Shown here: positions 51,795 through 63,210 of the stretch, one piece after another
How the letters are laid out: every line of letters begins with the position of its first letter
Numbering within the stretch: the first letter of the stretch is position 1
NCBI GenBank assembly: GCA_963796675.1
Contig: CAWCMS010000008.1
Span: forward strand, 1-64,000
Direction: 5' to 3'
From: CAWCDJ01 sp963796675
GTDB taxonomy: Bacteria; Acidobacteriota; Terriglobia; Bryobacterales; Bryobacteraceae
DNA: 64,000 bases
Made by a program: the position numbers and the translations under genes
Notes under the pieces: model-generated
Seen by the model: the letters and a program-made list of their open reading frames with translations, nothing else
Databases searched by the model: none
What the model was told of the DNA's origin: nothing

Positions 51795-52415
51795 CTATTC
51801 CACCTCGACCCGTTCTCCCTGCCCGGTCCGCACCCGGAAACCCGCGGCTAGAAACGTGACCATCCGCTCGATCAACTCCTCCGTGCTCGGATTGCCCGTG
51901 TACAGCCCGTCCGGAGGCCCGAACATCGCCTGCACCATCACACCGATCATGAAATGGATCCGCCAGCCCAGTTCCGGCTCACTCAGGTCCGGAAGCGTGC
52001 GCCGCAAAGCTGCCTCAAAACGCTCCACCATCGGGTGAAAGTGCTTTCGGACGATCCAGTTCATCATTCCCTCGCCATACAACCGTCCCATCAGTTTCAC
52101 GAAACGCGGGTTACTGACCCTGGTGAAAAAGGCCGGCGCCAGGAACGCCTCCAGAATCCGTTCGAGCGTCGCGCCTCCCTGTCCACCTTCCGCCTCCGCC
52201 CGGTCGAGCATCGCCACCCGCTCCTCGTTTACCGGCCTGGCCCTTCGCATCACCAGTTCGTCCAGCAGTTCCTCCTTCGAGCCGAAATGATAATGCACCG
52301 ACGCCAGGTTGACGCCCGCTTCCGCGATGATCTGCCGCAGGGAGGTCGCGGAGTACCCGTGCTGGCTGATCAACAGTTCCGCGGCGTCCAGTAGCTTTTG
52401 TTTCGTTTCAGTCAT
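51795..52415 (-). CDS. TetR-family regulator of the efflux operon (CecR-like)
   Basis: This 206-residue repressor has an N-terminal helix-turn-helix (TSLRQIIAEAGVNLASVHYHFGSKEELLDELV) and a C-terminal ligand domain of the CecR/DUF1956 type (FLAPAFFTRVSNPRFVKLMGRLYGEG, GWRIHFMIGVMVQAMFG). I chose ATG 52415 over an in-frame TTG at 52424. It is the first gene of the operon and probably represses it until a drug-like ligand binds; an AT-rich candidate operator overlaps the promoter. Confidence 0.9.
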   Translation of the reverse strand: MTETKQKLLDAAELLISQHGYSATSLRQIIAEAGVNLASVHYHFGSKEELLDELVMRRARPVNEERVAMLDRAEAEGGQGGATLERILEAFLAPAFFTRVSNPRFVKLMGRLYGEGMMNWIVRKHFHPMVERFEAALRRTLPDLSEPELGWRIHFMIGVMVQAMFGPPDGLYTGNPSTEELIERMVTFLAAGFRVRTGQGERVEVE

Positions 52416-52436
52416 CTGATTCAAACAGACGATTTA

Positions 52437-52464
52437 ATTATACGTTTGTATGTGCTTTTGTCAA
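52437..52464 (-). promoter_or_regulatory. Promoter of the efflux operon with candidate TetR operator
   Basis: On the minus strand TTGACA (52459-52464), 16 bases, TATAAT (52437-52442) is near consensus. CAAAC (52422-52426) and GTTTG (52444-52448) form an inverted pair around the -10 and start region, a reasonable autoregulatory operator. The leader to ATG 52415 is about 15 bases with no obvious ribosome site. Confidence 0.65.
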
Positions 52465-52589
52465 CCTTCGAAATGCAACATCCTTCCCCGGCTTCCTCAC
52501 TATCCAGAAAGCCCGGCGGCGGCATCAGAATTGCTCCTACCGAGGTGGGCATAGTTTCGGGGCTGTATCTTGGAGGCGATGAAAAGCTT

Positions 52590-52790
52590 ATGTGGAACAG
52601 GTTTTCCCAACTCTGGTGCAAACGGATGCATTCCAAAGCAATGTGGCCGATCCACGGGCGCTATATCTGCCCTCGTTGCCTTCGCGAACACCCTGTCGAT
52701 TGGGAGGGCTCTCCCAAGCCTGCCGAATACGCGGATCCCGCGTTGCGCAACACCGCCCCTATGCAGAATACCGTCACCGCTTTACAGTAA
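52590..52790 (+). CDS. Small protein with CxxC (zinc-ribbon-like)
   Basis: This 66-residue protein starts at ATG 52590 after TGGAGGCGATG. It has MWNRFSQLWCKRMHSKAMWP then HGRYICPRCLREHPVDWEG, with one Cys-x-x-Cys pair that could bind metal with the upstream Cys and His residues. It is not a family I can name with confidence; similar short proteins appear in Acidobacteria genomes. The surrounding frames are shadows. Confidence 0.5.
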   Translation: MWNRFSQLWCKRMHSKAMWPIHGRYICPRCLREHPVDWEGSPKPAEYADPALRNTAPMQNTVTALQ

Positions 52791-52811
52791 GTGTCCAAAT
52801 AGTAGACAGCG

Positions 52812-53702
52812 TTGGCCGCGGATCGTAACCTGAAGTCGGCGTTGCGGCTTGGAATTCACACATCGATTGCCGGTTCCCTGGAAAAGGCGGCCCTCAAGGC
52901 TGCGGAACTGGGCGCGAACACTTTCCAGATCTTTTCCACCAGTCCGCCCATGTGGCGAGGTTCCGCCCCCTCTGTGGCGGATATCCACAGGCTTCAGGCC
53001 GCGCGCGAACGTTGCGGCCTCCATCCCCTGGTCATTCACGCCGGCTACCTGATCAACCTGGCGTCCGACGACCCCCTGGTCCGCTCGCGATCGATCGCCG
53101 CCTTTCACGGTGAATTGGAGCGCGCGGCGGCGATCGGAGCCGAGTACCTCGTCGTGCATCCCGGCAGCGCCAAGGGACGTTCGCGCGAGGAAGCCGTCGC
53201 CGGGTTCGCGCTTGGCCTGCGCGAGGCCGCTCAGGACCTCCACTCCCATCCGGTGACCGTCCTCCTCGAGAACACCGCCGGATCGGGCGATTGCCTCGGT
53301 GCCCGCTTCGAAGAGTTGCAGTCCCTCCGCGAACTCGCCCAGGACCTCACCAGCCTCCCGGTCGGCTTCTGCCTCGATACCTGCCACCTGCTGGCAGCGG
53401 GCTTCGACATCGCCGCCAAGACCGGGCTCGATCGCACCCTCCGCGAGGCCGGAGAAATCCTCGGCTGGAGCCACATTCAAATCATCCACGCCAACGATTC
53501 CAAGGCGCCCCGCGGCTCTCGTGTCGATCGGCACGCCCATATCGGCGAAGGCCATATCGGTTTAGACGGTTTTCAGCGCATCCTTCGCCACCCCCGGCTA
53601 CGGCACATCCCCTTCATTCTGGAGACGCCGGTCACAAATCCGGGCGACGACCGTCGGAATCTCGACACTCTCAAGCGCCTCTCCGCCCGCCCCCGCACAT
53701 AG
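52812..53702 (+). CDS. nfo: Endonuclease IV (AP endonuclease)
   Basis: This 296-residue DNA-repair enzyme cuts DNA 5' of abasic sites. The metal ligands and family motifs are all visible: LGIHTSIAGSLEKAALKAAELGANTFQIF, VIHAGYLINLAS, YLVVHPGSAKG, VTVLLENTAGSGDCLGARFEEL, GFCLDTCHLLAAGFDI, IHANDSKAPRGSRVDRHAHIGEGHIG and FILETP. The start is probably TTG 52812; no strong ribosome site is present and an internal start would remove little. It is followed by the VWA gene 51 bp later. Confidence 0.93.
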   Translation: MAADRNLKSALRLGIHTSIAGSLEKAALKAAELGANTFQIFSTSPPMWRGSAPSVADIHRLQAARERCGLHPLVIHAGYLINLASDDPLVRSRSIAAFHGELERAAAIGAEYLVVHPGSAKGRSREEAVAGFALGLREAAQDLHSHPVTVLLENTAGSGDCLGARFEELQSLRELAQDLTSLPVGFCLDTCHLLAAGFDIAAKTGLDRTLREAGEILGWSHIQIIHANDSKAPRGSRVDRHAHIGEGHIGLDGFQRILRHPRLRHIPFILETPVTNPGDDRRNLDTLKRLSARPRT

Positions 53703-53753
53703 GCATCGCGCGTGTAGTTCCGGCGATAGCGCCAGTTCGACACAGACACGAAG

Positions 53754-54701
53754 ATGCGCACTCTACCAGCCGCCCTTTGCCTTTTGGCAGCGATCGCAAT
53801 ATCCAGCGCCGCGGGAGATGGACCCCGGCTTCTGGAAAATCGGGCGCCCAGGAAAACGCCCCGCGCCCAAACCAATATCCGGGTCGACGTCTCCATGACC
53901 CTCGTCCCGGTCGCCGTTCAGGACACTTCCGGACACAACATTCTCGGCTTGGAACGCGACAACTTTCGCGTTTTCGACGGCAGCGAGCCCCGCCCTATCG
54001 TCTCCTTCGGGCGCCAGGATGCTCCCGTCAGCGTTGGAATCGTCTTCGACTGCAGTCGCAGTATGTCGAGCAAGTTCAAAGTGGCGCGCGACGCCCCGCG
54101 CCAGCTCTTCGAGCAGCTCAATCCCGAAGACGAAGCCTTTCTGGTCACTGTATCGAGCCAGGCGGAACTCCAGAAAGACTTCACGTTTGATTTCGACGGA
54201 CTGCGAAACGCCCTGCTGTTTACCCAACCCAAGGGCGAAACTGCTCTGATCGATGGCGCCTACCTCGCGCTCGCGCACCTGGCGAAAGCCCACAATCCCC
54301 GCAAGGTCCTGATCATCGTCTCCGATGGCGGCGACAACAACAGCCGCTATACCCTGCATGAGCTCGAAGAATTAGCCCGCGAGGCCGACACCCAGATCTT
54401 TGCCATCTGCCTTTATCAGGATCCCAACACACCGGAAGAGTTCTCCGGACCTGAGCTGCTGGGCAAACTGGCCGGCGATACCGGAGGCATCCGCTACCTG
54501 ATCTCCGACCCTCACGACATGCAGACTTCCTTCGCGCAGATCGGCGTTACGGTCCACAACGAATATGTTCTGGGCTACTATCCGCCCACCGATCTGCCGG
54601 CCGGCAAGTACCGCAAAATCAAGGTGCAGCTCAATCTTCCGGAGGGTCATCCGCGCTGCCAGATCTATGCGCGCGCCGGCTACTACACGCCCGAACGGTA
54701 A
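53754..54701 (+). CDS. Secreted VWFA-related domain protein (Acidobacteria type)
   Basis: This 315-residue protein has a signal peptide (LPAALCLLAAIAISSAAG) and a von Willebrand A domain (about 95-290) whose metal site is VGIVFDCSRSMSSK. Its N-terminal strand VSMTLVPVAVQDTSGHNILGLERDNFRVFD and the C-terminal NEYVLGYYPPTD are typical of the TIGR03436 'VWFA-related' family that is abundant in Acidobacteria. It probably binds protein or surface ligands outside the cytoplasm. No operon partner is clear. Confidence 0.9.
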   Translation: MRTLPAALCLLAAIAISSAAGDGPRLLENRAPRKTPRAQTNIRVDVSMTLVPVAVQDTSGHNILGLERDNFRVFDGSEPRPIVSFGRQDAPVSVGIVFDCSRSMSSKFKVARDAPRQLFEQLNPEDEAFLVTVSSQAELQKDFTFDFDGLRNALLFTQPKGETALIDGAYLALAHLAKAHNPRKVLIIVSDGGDNNSRYTLHELEELAREADTQIFAICLYQDPNTPEEFSGPELLGKLAGDTGGIRYLISDPHDMQTSFAQIGVTVHNEYVLGYYPPTDLPAGKYRKIKVQLNLPEGHPRCQIYARAGYYTPER

Positions 54702-54750
54702 GCGGCTCCGGCGAACTTGCTACGATGGAATTTAGCCCCCATCTTAAGCT

Positions 54751-57189
<2,439 letters not shown>

Positions 57190-57285
57190 GATAATTCCGA
57201 ACGGAATCTCCGCAAGAACTCCTATTTTCCTCGGATATTTCCACAACTTATTACCGGAAATGTCGAAAAATTCATCGTGTTCGCG

Positions 57286-57315
57286 TTGACACGAGTATTT
57301 TGACCAAATTAGTAT
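57286..57315 (+). promoter_or_regulatory. Promoter of the PEP-CTERM gene with downstream palindromes
   Basis: TTGACA (57286-57291), 18 bases, TAGTAT (57310-57315) is a likely promoter. An inverted pair AAGTAC/GTACTT (57335-57340 and 57349-57354) and a near-palindrome ACTTGGAATTTCAAGT (57368-57383) lie in the leader, where a regulator could bind or the RNA could fold. Confidence 0.5.
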
Positions 57316-57395
57316 TAGTAGTACTAGAAACATCAAGTACGTACCTTAGTACTTTGATTGCGAAAGCACTTGGAATTTCAAGTTCAAGGAGGAAA

Positions 57396-58043
57396 ATGAA
57401 GACCATTCTCAGGAGTTCCCTGCTGTCTGCCACTGTTCTACTGGCCTTCTCGGCCGGCAGTGCGCTGGCAGCTACTGCCAACGCGACCTTCACCTTCAAC
57501 ATGAACGGAACCATATCGTATACCCCGTCGGACGGAGCATTGTCGGGAGCGACCGACATTCTGCTCCCTTCCAACCTGACGATCAGTTCCCTCCCGTTGA
57601 CCTATCTGCTCAATCAGAACGACTTTGCGACCGGCGGCACCACCCCGCTGGCAACCGGCGATCACGTAACGTTCTCCGACTACGACCTGGATCTGTTGTT
57701 CGTTTCGCTGCCCGTCTTGACCTTCACGACCGAAGACGGGAACCGGTTCACTTTCACCGCAACCAGCGGGCAAAAGAGTTCCGGGACTCTCGGATTTGGG
57801 AGCTTCGTGAACATCTATTATTCGGGCGATTTCTCCGACTCCATCGGGGACTACGAAACGTCGGCCGCTTCGCTCTCCTTCAGCTTTAACCAGACCGGCG
57901 GCCGGACGGGCGCCATCGGCGGATCGGCTACCTTCGCCACTCCTCCGGAACCCCCCACCGCCGCGCCGGAGCCGACTACCATGCTTCTGCTGGGTTCGGC
58001 TCTCACTGGCCTGGGCATCTTACGTCGCAAGAAACGCGCTTAA
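57396..58043 (+). CDS. Secreted PEP-CTERM protein
   Basis: This 215-residue protein has a signal peptide (LLSATVLLAFSAGSALAA), a beta-rich middle (NATFTFNMNGTISYTPSDG; TFTTEDGNRFTFTATSG) and a C-terminal sorting signal PEPTTMLLLGSALTGLGILRRKKRA (EP motif, hydrophobic helix, basic tail). Exosortase systems process such proteins and place them on the surface or in the biofilm matrix. ATG 57396 follows AAGGAGG. A strong terminator follows, so it is a single-gene unit. The cognate exosortase is not in the window. Confidence 0.88.
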   Translation: MKTILRSSLLSATVLLAFSAGSALAATANATFTFNMNGTISYTPSDGALSGATDILLPSNLTISSLPLTYLLNQNDFATGGTTPLATGDHVTFSDYDLDLLFVSLPVLTFTTEDGNRFTFTATSGQKSSGTLGFGSFVNIYYSGDFSDSIGDYETSAASLSFSFNQTGGRTGAIGGSATFATPPEPPTAAPEPTTMLLLGSALTGLGILRRKKRA

Positions 58044-58069
58044 TCACTTCCTAGGGTTCGTCATTTCAC

Positions 58070-58095
58070 AGGCCGGGGTAACCCGGCCTTTTTTT
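58070..58095 (+). terminator. Intrinsic terminator after the PEP-CTERM gene
   Basis: GGCCGGG (58071-58077), loop GTAA, CCCGGCC (58082-58088) followed by seven Ts is a textbook Rho-independent terminator for the plus strand, 27 bases after the stop codon. It partly overlaps the end of the convergent RlmD-type gene. Confidence 0.93.
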
Positions 58096-59332
58096 ATTGC
58101 AGGCTCAGCCGAACTACGGTTTCCAGGTGGAAGGTCTGCGGAAACAGATCGATCATCGCCATGCCGTCGATCGCATAGCCGGCCCCGATCAGTCCCGCCA
58201 GGTCCCGCGCCAGTGTGGAAGGGTCGCACGCTACGATCGTCACCCGCCGCGGACGCAACTCCACCAACCGAGCCACTACGGTGCTTCCCAGCCCGGAACG
58301 CGGCGGGTCCATCAGCAGGAAATCCGGCGCGCGGTCGATCGATGCCAGATATTCTTCGGTGCTCTTCTTCTCCGCGCGGATGTTGGATAGCCCCGCCCGC
58401 TCGGCATTGAATTCCAGATCTCGCACGGCTCCCGAACCGGACTCCACGGCCGTCACCTCGCCAAAGGTCCGTCCGAGCGCGACGGCAAAGAGCCCCGCAC
58501 CTGCATAGAGATCGGCAGCCGTCTCGCCGGCGGCGCCCTCCACTGCCAATTCCACCAGACGGTCGATCAGGAAGCGATTCACCTGAAAGAAGGAGTTCCG
58601 GCTGACGCGAAAGCGCCCCTCGTAGTCGAGCGGCCCGTCGACCAGGCCGGGGATCGTCTCGCCCGCCCAGTCGAAGAACCGCCGGGCGATCGGACGGTCC
58701 GTCTCCGTTACGTTAAACTGCACGTGCCGCTCGTCGGTAAAGAGTTCGAGGGAGTGCAGGAAGCGCGGCCACCGCGGGTCGCGAACCATTCCATTCAGCG
58801 CCCCGATGGCTTCATTGATCTTAGGCGATGAGATCGGACATCGTTCGATGGGGCACAGGCGATGCGAACGGCCCTCGAGGTACCCGATGCGGCCGTCACG
58901 CACCTGTAACTGCACGCGGTTGCGATAGCCGTAGGGATCGGCCGAAACGACGTCGACCTCGGCAGGCGGCTCGATCTTGCCCAGGCGCCGCAACTCCTCT
59001 TCCAGGATGGCTCGCTTGGCCGCCAGTTGCAGTTCGTACCGCGCGTGCTGATAGTGGCAGCCGCCGCAGCGCGTGTAGTACGGGCATTCGGCCGTGACCC
59101 GGTCCGGCGCCGACTCGAGTACGCTCACCGTGCGGGCACGCACCAGTCGCGGCTTCTCCTGTTCCACGGCAGCGCGAATCCGCTCGCCCGGCAACACAAA
59201 GGGCGCAAGCACGACCCTGCCGTCCAGCCGCGCCAGCCCGTCGCCGCCATACACGAGCTTCTCCACCGTGACTTCGAATTGACTTGCGATCAGTTTGACC
59301 TCCGAACCTCTATGAGAACACGACGGCGTCAT
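58094..59332 (-). CDS. rlmD: RlmD/RumA-type 23S rRNA (uracil-5-)-methyltransferase
   Basis: This 412-residue SAM-dependent enzyme has a TRAM domain (about 16-70: QFEVTVEKLVYGGDGLARLDGRVVLAPFVLPGE), an iron-sulfur cluster site with CPYYTRCGGCHYQHARYELQLAAK and a later CPIERC, then the methyltransferase core with AADLYAGAGLFAVALG, LLMDPPRSGLG and VACDPSTLARDL, whose Cys attacks uracil. RumA (RlmD), RlmC and TrmA are close; the cluster and TRAM favour RlmD. I chose ATG 59332 because the upstream frame is not conserved. Confidence 0.88.
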   Translation of the reverse strand: MTPSCSHRGSEVKLIASQFEVTVEKLVYGGDGLARLDGRVVLAPFVLPGERIRAAVEQEKPRLVRARTVSVLESAPDRVTAECPYYTRCGGCHYQHARYELQLAAKRAILEEELRRLGKIEPPAEVDVVSADPYGYRNRVQLQVRDGRIGYLEGRSHRLCPIERCPISSPKINEAIGALNGMVRDPRWPRFLHSLELFTDERHVQFNVTETDRPIARRFFDWAGETIPGLVDGPLDYEGRFRVSRNSFFQVNRFLIDRLVELAVEGAAGETAADLYAGAGLFAVALGRTFGEVTAVESGSGAVRDLEFNAERAGLSNIRAEKKSTEEYLASIDRAPDFLLMDPPRSGLGSTVVARLVELRPRRVTIVACDPSTLARDLAGLIGAGYAIDGMAMIDLFPQTFHLETVVRLSLQ

Positions 59333-59477
59333 GCCCCGCTGTTCGGCGGGAGGCGAGCAGTGGCCTTTGCCGCACGACGCGCGGTAGTACCGTATACCGC
59401 CTGGAGAGCAGAATTTCGCCGCTGTCGGTGATATTGTAGACACCTAGGGGGGCTGGTCTCGGAAGGACCGGAACTGC

Positions 59478-60389
59478 ATGATAAGAAAAACCTCAGCACT
59501 ACTCATCCCAGCACTCGCCGGCCTGGTTGCAGTTGCCGGCGCACAGCAGGCGCCCAAGGTGGAATTGACGGCTCGGGAGCTCTTCTACGCCGCTGTGGAA
59601 TCGTCGAAGCCAAAGGCCCCGGCCAAGGCCCAGGTAAAGAAAGCGCCGCCCAAAACCGTGGCGAAAACCGATGCGCACCAGGCTCCCGCTCCAGCGGCTC
59701 CGCCCGTCCAGCACAGCCCCGCCACCGCCGGCGGCGGCTTCATCCAACTGGCCTCGGAGCGGACCAGCGCACCCGCGCCCTCGAACGGAGCGCCGCTCGG
59801 CTTGAAGTGCACGATCCTCAAACTGGTGGGCGGCGAGATGACGCCGGTGGCGGCCGATTCGGTATTCCACGCGGGCGACAAGATCCAACTGCAGATTCAG
59901 GCGAACAGCCCCGGGTACCTTTACATCATCGCCAAAGGTTCGAGCGGCACCTGGCAGCCGCTGTTCCCCTCGCGCGACATCGAAAATGCCAACAACCACG
60001 TGGATGGCTGGCACACCTACACGCTACCTCCGCGGCGCATGGTGTTTGACGAGCAGACCGGCACCGAGCGGCTCTTCATCGTGTTTTCCCGCGCGCCGGA
60101 GACCGATCTCGAGAGCACCATCTATTCGCTGCAGGGCGCAAAACCGCAGCCCACCTCCGCACCCGCCCCGGCCGCGCATCCGAAACAAATGCTGTTGACC
60201 GCCAGCGTGGACGATTCCACCGTCGGCCGCCTGCGCAATACGTTTTCCCGCGACCTGGTGATTGAAAAGGTCGATGAGAGCACTCCCGCGGCCACGGGCG
60301 AACAGAAAGAGACGGCGGTCTACGTCGTCAACCCGTCCGGCAGCTCGGATTCGCGCGTGGTGGCCGACCTCTCCCTGGTGCATCAATGA
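59478..60389 (+). CDS. Secreted DUF4384-domain protein
   Basis: This 303-residue protein has a signal peptide (ALLIPALAGLVAVAGAQQ), a Pro/Ala/Lys-rich linker (about 40-100) and a DUF4384-like beta domain (about 105-220) with LGLKCTILKLVGGE, FHAGDKIQLQIQANSPGYLYIIAKGSSGTWQPLFPS and RLFIVFSRAPETDLES. DUF4384 occurs beside caspase-like proteases and kinases and may bind or present ligands; the function is unknown. It is the first gene of a coupled three-gene operon (ATGA overlap with the next gene). Confidence 0.8.
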   Translation: MIRKTSALLIPALAGLVAVAGAQQAPKVELTARELFYAAVESSKPKAPAKAQVKKAPPKTVAKTDAHQAPAPAAPPVQHSPATAGGGFIQLASERTSAPAPSNGAPLGLKCTILKLVGGEMTPVAADSVFHAGDKIQLQIQANSPGYLYIIAKGSSGTWQPLFPSRDIENANNHVDGWHTYTLPPRRMVFDEQTGTERLFIVFSRAPETDLESTIYSLQGAKPQPTSAPAPAAHPKQMLLTASVDDSTVGRLRNTFSRDLVIEKVDESTPAATGEQKETAVYVVNPSGSSDSRVVADLSLVHQ

Positions 60390-61057
60390 TCCGCGCGCTC
60401 GCAGTGACCGCTTTCGCCGCGGCGTGGTTGGCGGCTCCCGCCCTGGCGCAGAGTCGTACCCTGCAGCAGGGCGCACACCGCATGGAGATCACGCTCGAGC
60501 GCATGGAAAAGGGCGGGTGGCACGTCATCGATCCCGGCCTGGTGCTCGCACAGGGCGACCGCGTGCGCTTCCGCTTCCACACCAACTTCGACGGCTTTCT
60601 GTATGTGACCAACTTCAGCAGTTCGGGCAAGTACGGGCAGCTTTTTCCGCGTGAAGAGACCGGGCGGAACAACCAGGTCGCCGCGGGGCAGTCATACCAG
60701 GTGCCGGAGACGGCCACGGTGTTCCGCATTGCCGGTCCGGCGGGATACGAAACGGTCTATTGGCTGGTGAGCCCCACGCGCCTGTCGACGCCTCCAGCAA
60801 CCCCGACCATCAAGCCGCTCACGCTTTCGCCGCGATGCGACGATTCGATCCTGAAGGCGCGCGGCGATTGCGTCGATTCTTCCGCCGGGCCGAAGCTGAT
60901 CCCGCGCGAAGTCGAACTCCCGCAGGACCTGGCGCAGGCCGCGGGTGACAGCCGCCGCGAGCTTTTATTCATGCGGCAGGAGAACAAGGCGGTGATCTCC
61001 TCGCCGGAGCCTCTGACCGGCCCGGTGGTCTACGAATTCCGCCTGGCGCACCGGTGA
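60386..61057 (+). CDS. Secreted DUF4384-like protein
   Basis: This 223-residue protein has a signal peptide (LAVTAFAAAWLAAPALAQ) and a shorter version of the same beta domain: MEITLERMEKGGWHVIDPGLVLAQGDRVRFRFHTNFDGFLYVTNFSSSGKYGQLFPREETG, then VPETATVFRIAGPAGYETVYWLVSPT. It contains two Cys residues in CDDSILKARGDC that could form a disulfide. It overlaps the previous gene (ATGA) and the next gene (GTGA or nearby ATG), which makes it part of one translational unit. Confidence 0.75.
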   Translation: MIRALAVTAFAAAWLAAPALAQSRTLQQGAHRMEITLERMEKGGWHVIDPGLVLAQGDRVRFRFHTNFDGFLYVTNFSSSGKYGQLFPREETGRNNQVAAGQSYQVPETATVFRIAGPAGYETVYWLVSPTRLSTPPATPTIKPLTLSPRCDDSILKARGDCVDSSAGPKLIPREVELPQDLAQAAGDSRRELLFMRQENKAVISSPEPLTGPVVYEFRLAHR

Positions 61058-61062
61058 TCGTC

Positions 61063-63148
61063 ATGCGGAAGATCTTGCCGTTTTTGCTGGCCTGTGCCGC
61101 CCTTGGCGCACAGCAGCAGCCTCCTCCCAAGCAGCCCCAACAACGCCAGCGCGACCTGAAGCTCGAAACACCCGAGACTCCGGAACCGCCCAAAATTCCT
61201 TCGATCCCGCGCAGCTACGCCGTGATCGTCGGCATTTCGCACTACAAGAATCTGCCCGCTAACCTGCAGCTGCAATATTCCGGAACGCGACGCGCAGTCG
61301 ATCTACACTATCCTGATCAGCCCCGAAGGCGGCAATTTCAAAGCCGAGAACGTTCACCTGCTGACCGGCGACAAGGCCACTCTCGCAGGCGTGCGGCGCG
61401 AAATCGACACCTGGCTGCCTGGCGTAGCCAAGCCCGGCGACCGCGTCCTGGTCTATTTCGCGGGCCACGGCTTCATGTTCCAGGGCAAAGGATACCTGGC
61501 GCCATACGACATCGATACCAACCGCATCTCCGCCACCGGCTACCCGATGGAGGAGCTCGGCACGGTGATGGGCGGCAAGATCCAGGCCACCTCGAAAGTG
61601 CTGTTGACCGACGCCTGCCACAGCGGCGCGATTTCGCCCGAAGATACGGCCAGCCTGAACAAGACGCTCTCTTCGCTGAATACGTCGCTGTTTTCGCTGA
61701 CCGCCAGCCGCGACCGCGAACGGTCGTTCGAAAGTCCGGAACTGGAAGGCGGCCACGGCGTCTTCACCTACTACGTGGTGAAGGGTCTCGAAGGCGCGGC
61801 GGACACCAATCACGACGGCATCGTGACGGCCGACGAGCTCGCCGAGTACGTCCACACGCAGGTCCGTGAAGCCACCGGCGCGCAGCAGAATCCGACTTCG
61901 GACCGCGGCAGCTTCGACCCCAACATGCTGCTTTCCTACGTTCCCTCGAACGCGGCGCCTGCCACTCCCCCCGCCCCCAAGTTCGGCACCTTGATTTTCG
62001 AGGCCAACAAGGACGGCGTGGAGGTGTTTGTCGACGATAAATCGGTTGGGGTGATTCCGGAAGGAAAGACGATCACGGTGCCCGGTCTGCAGCCCGGCGA
62101 ACACACCATCAAGGGCGTGAAGATGGGCTACGAGCCCGACGGTCCCCGGCAGGAAACGGTCTATCCCGGACAGGAGTCTACCGTCACCATTAAAATCCTG
62201 ATTCCGCGGCGGCGTTCCAAGGCCGCCGTCGATTCGCTCGACGACGGGATCAAGTATTACCTGAAGGGCTACCAGCAAAATTACAAGAAGGCCGCGGAGT
62301 CTTTCGAGAAGGCGCTCGCCGCCGACCCGACCTACAGTCAGGCCGCCTATTACCTGGGCCTGACTTACAACGCGATGTTCGACGAGGAGAAGGCGCAGCA
62401 GTATTTCAAGAAGGCCATCGAGATCGACCCGGACTATCTCGAGGCGCATGCCAACTATGCCGGCATGCTTCTCGATATCGGCGACGTGGACGAGGCCATC
62501 CGGCAGATCAACACCGTCCTGACGCGGCAGCCCAGTCACGTCATGGCGCTGACCATGCTGGCGCAGGCATACCGGCTGAAGGGCCTCTATCCGCAATCGG
62601 TGGAAGCCGCGCAAAAGGCCGTGCAACTGGCTCCCAAAAGCGCCGAGCCTCATCTCTGGATGGCGGACAGCCTGCGCCTGAGCAACAAGTTCGCGGATGC
62701 CAAAACGGAATACGGCCGGTACCTCGCCCTGAGCGACTTCGACAGCAAGCTGGCCGGACAGCTCAATTATTATGTGCTCGGCTCGTTATTCGGCCTGGGG
62801 AAGAAGAAGCGCGCCGGCACGCACGATATCTGGAGCGACCTGCGCAGCCTGGCCTACTTCGGCCTGTGCGACTGCGAGCGCAAGATGTCGAACTTCGACC
62901 TGGCGATCGGCTATTGCCAGCGCTCGCTCACGTATGATCCGCAGGATCCCTACGCCCATTTCGCGCTGGGCGTATCGTATATGCGGAAAGCGAACGAGAC
63001 GAACAGCGTGGCCGAACTGGCCCCGGCGCTGAAACATCTGCAGGAAGTGGTAGCCATCAACCCGGATCTGGACGAAGCGCAATACGCGAAGAAGAACATC
63101 GCGGCCATCCAGCAGGCGATCAAGCAAACGGCGGAAACCGCACACTAG
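61063..63148 (+). CDS. Secreted caspase-like (peptidase C14) protein with PEGA and TPR repeats, one frameshift
   Basis: Domains in order: signal peptide (RKILPFLLACAALGAQQ), a caspase-like domain with YAVIVGISHYKN, catalytic His in VLVYFAGHGFM (codon 61466-61468) and catalytic Cys in LTDACHSG (codon 61616-61618), a PEGA-like beta domain (FGTLIFEANKDGVEVFVDD, LQPGEHTIKGVKMGYEPDG), then about eight TPR repeats. The frame breaks near 61282: the first part reads LQLQYSGTRR, but shifting one base gives SERDAQSIYTILISPEGGNF and continues intact to the stop at 63148. One extra base in TTCCGGAAC explains it. The start is GTG 61054 or ATG 61063. It is the last gene of the DUF4384 operon. Confidence 0.82.
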
Positions 63149-63210
63149 CTCCCCGAACCGTACCTATCTCGTGAATACGGATTATACTTGCAACCTGAGG
63201 AGGTGCTCCG

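Noticed and set aside
45282..52415. Efflux operon as a novel export system
   Set aside because: Gene order and motifs match the known cecR-ybhGFSR type; only the separate ATPases differ.
61275..61290. Programmed ribosomal frameshift in the caspase gene
   Set aside because: No slippery heptamer, stop-codon stimulator or clear hairpin at the site; several other genes in the window show similar single-base shifts.
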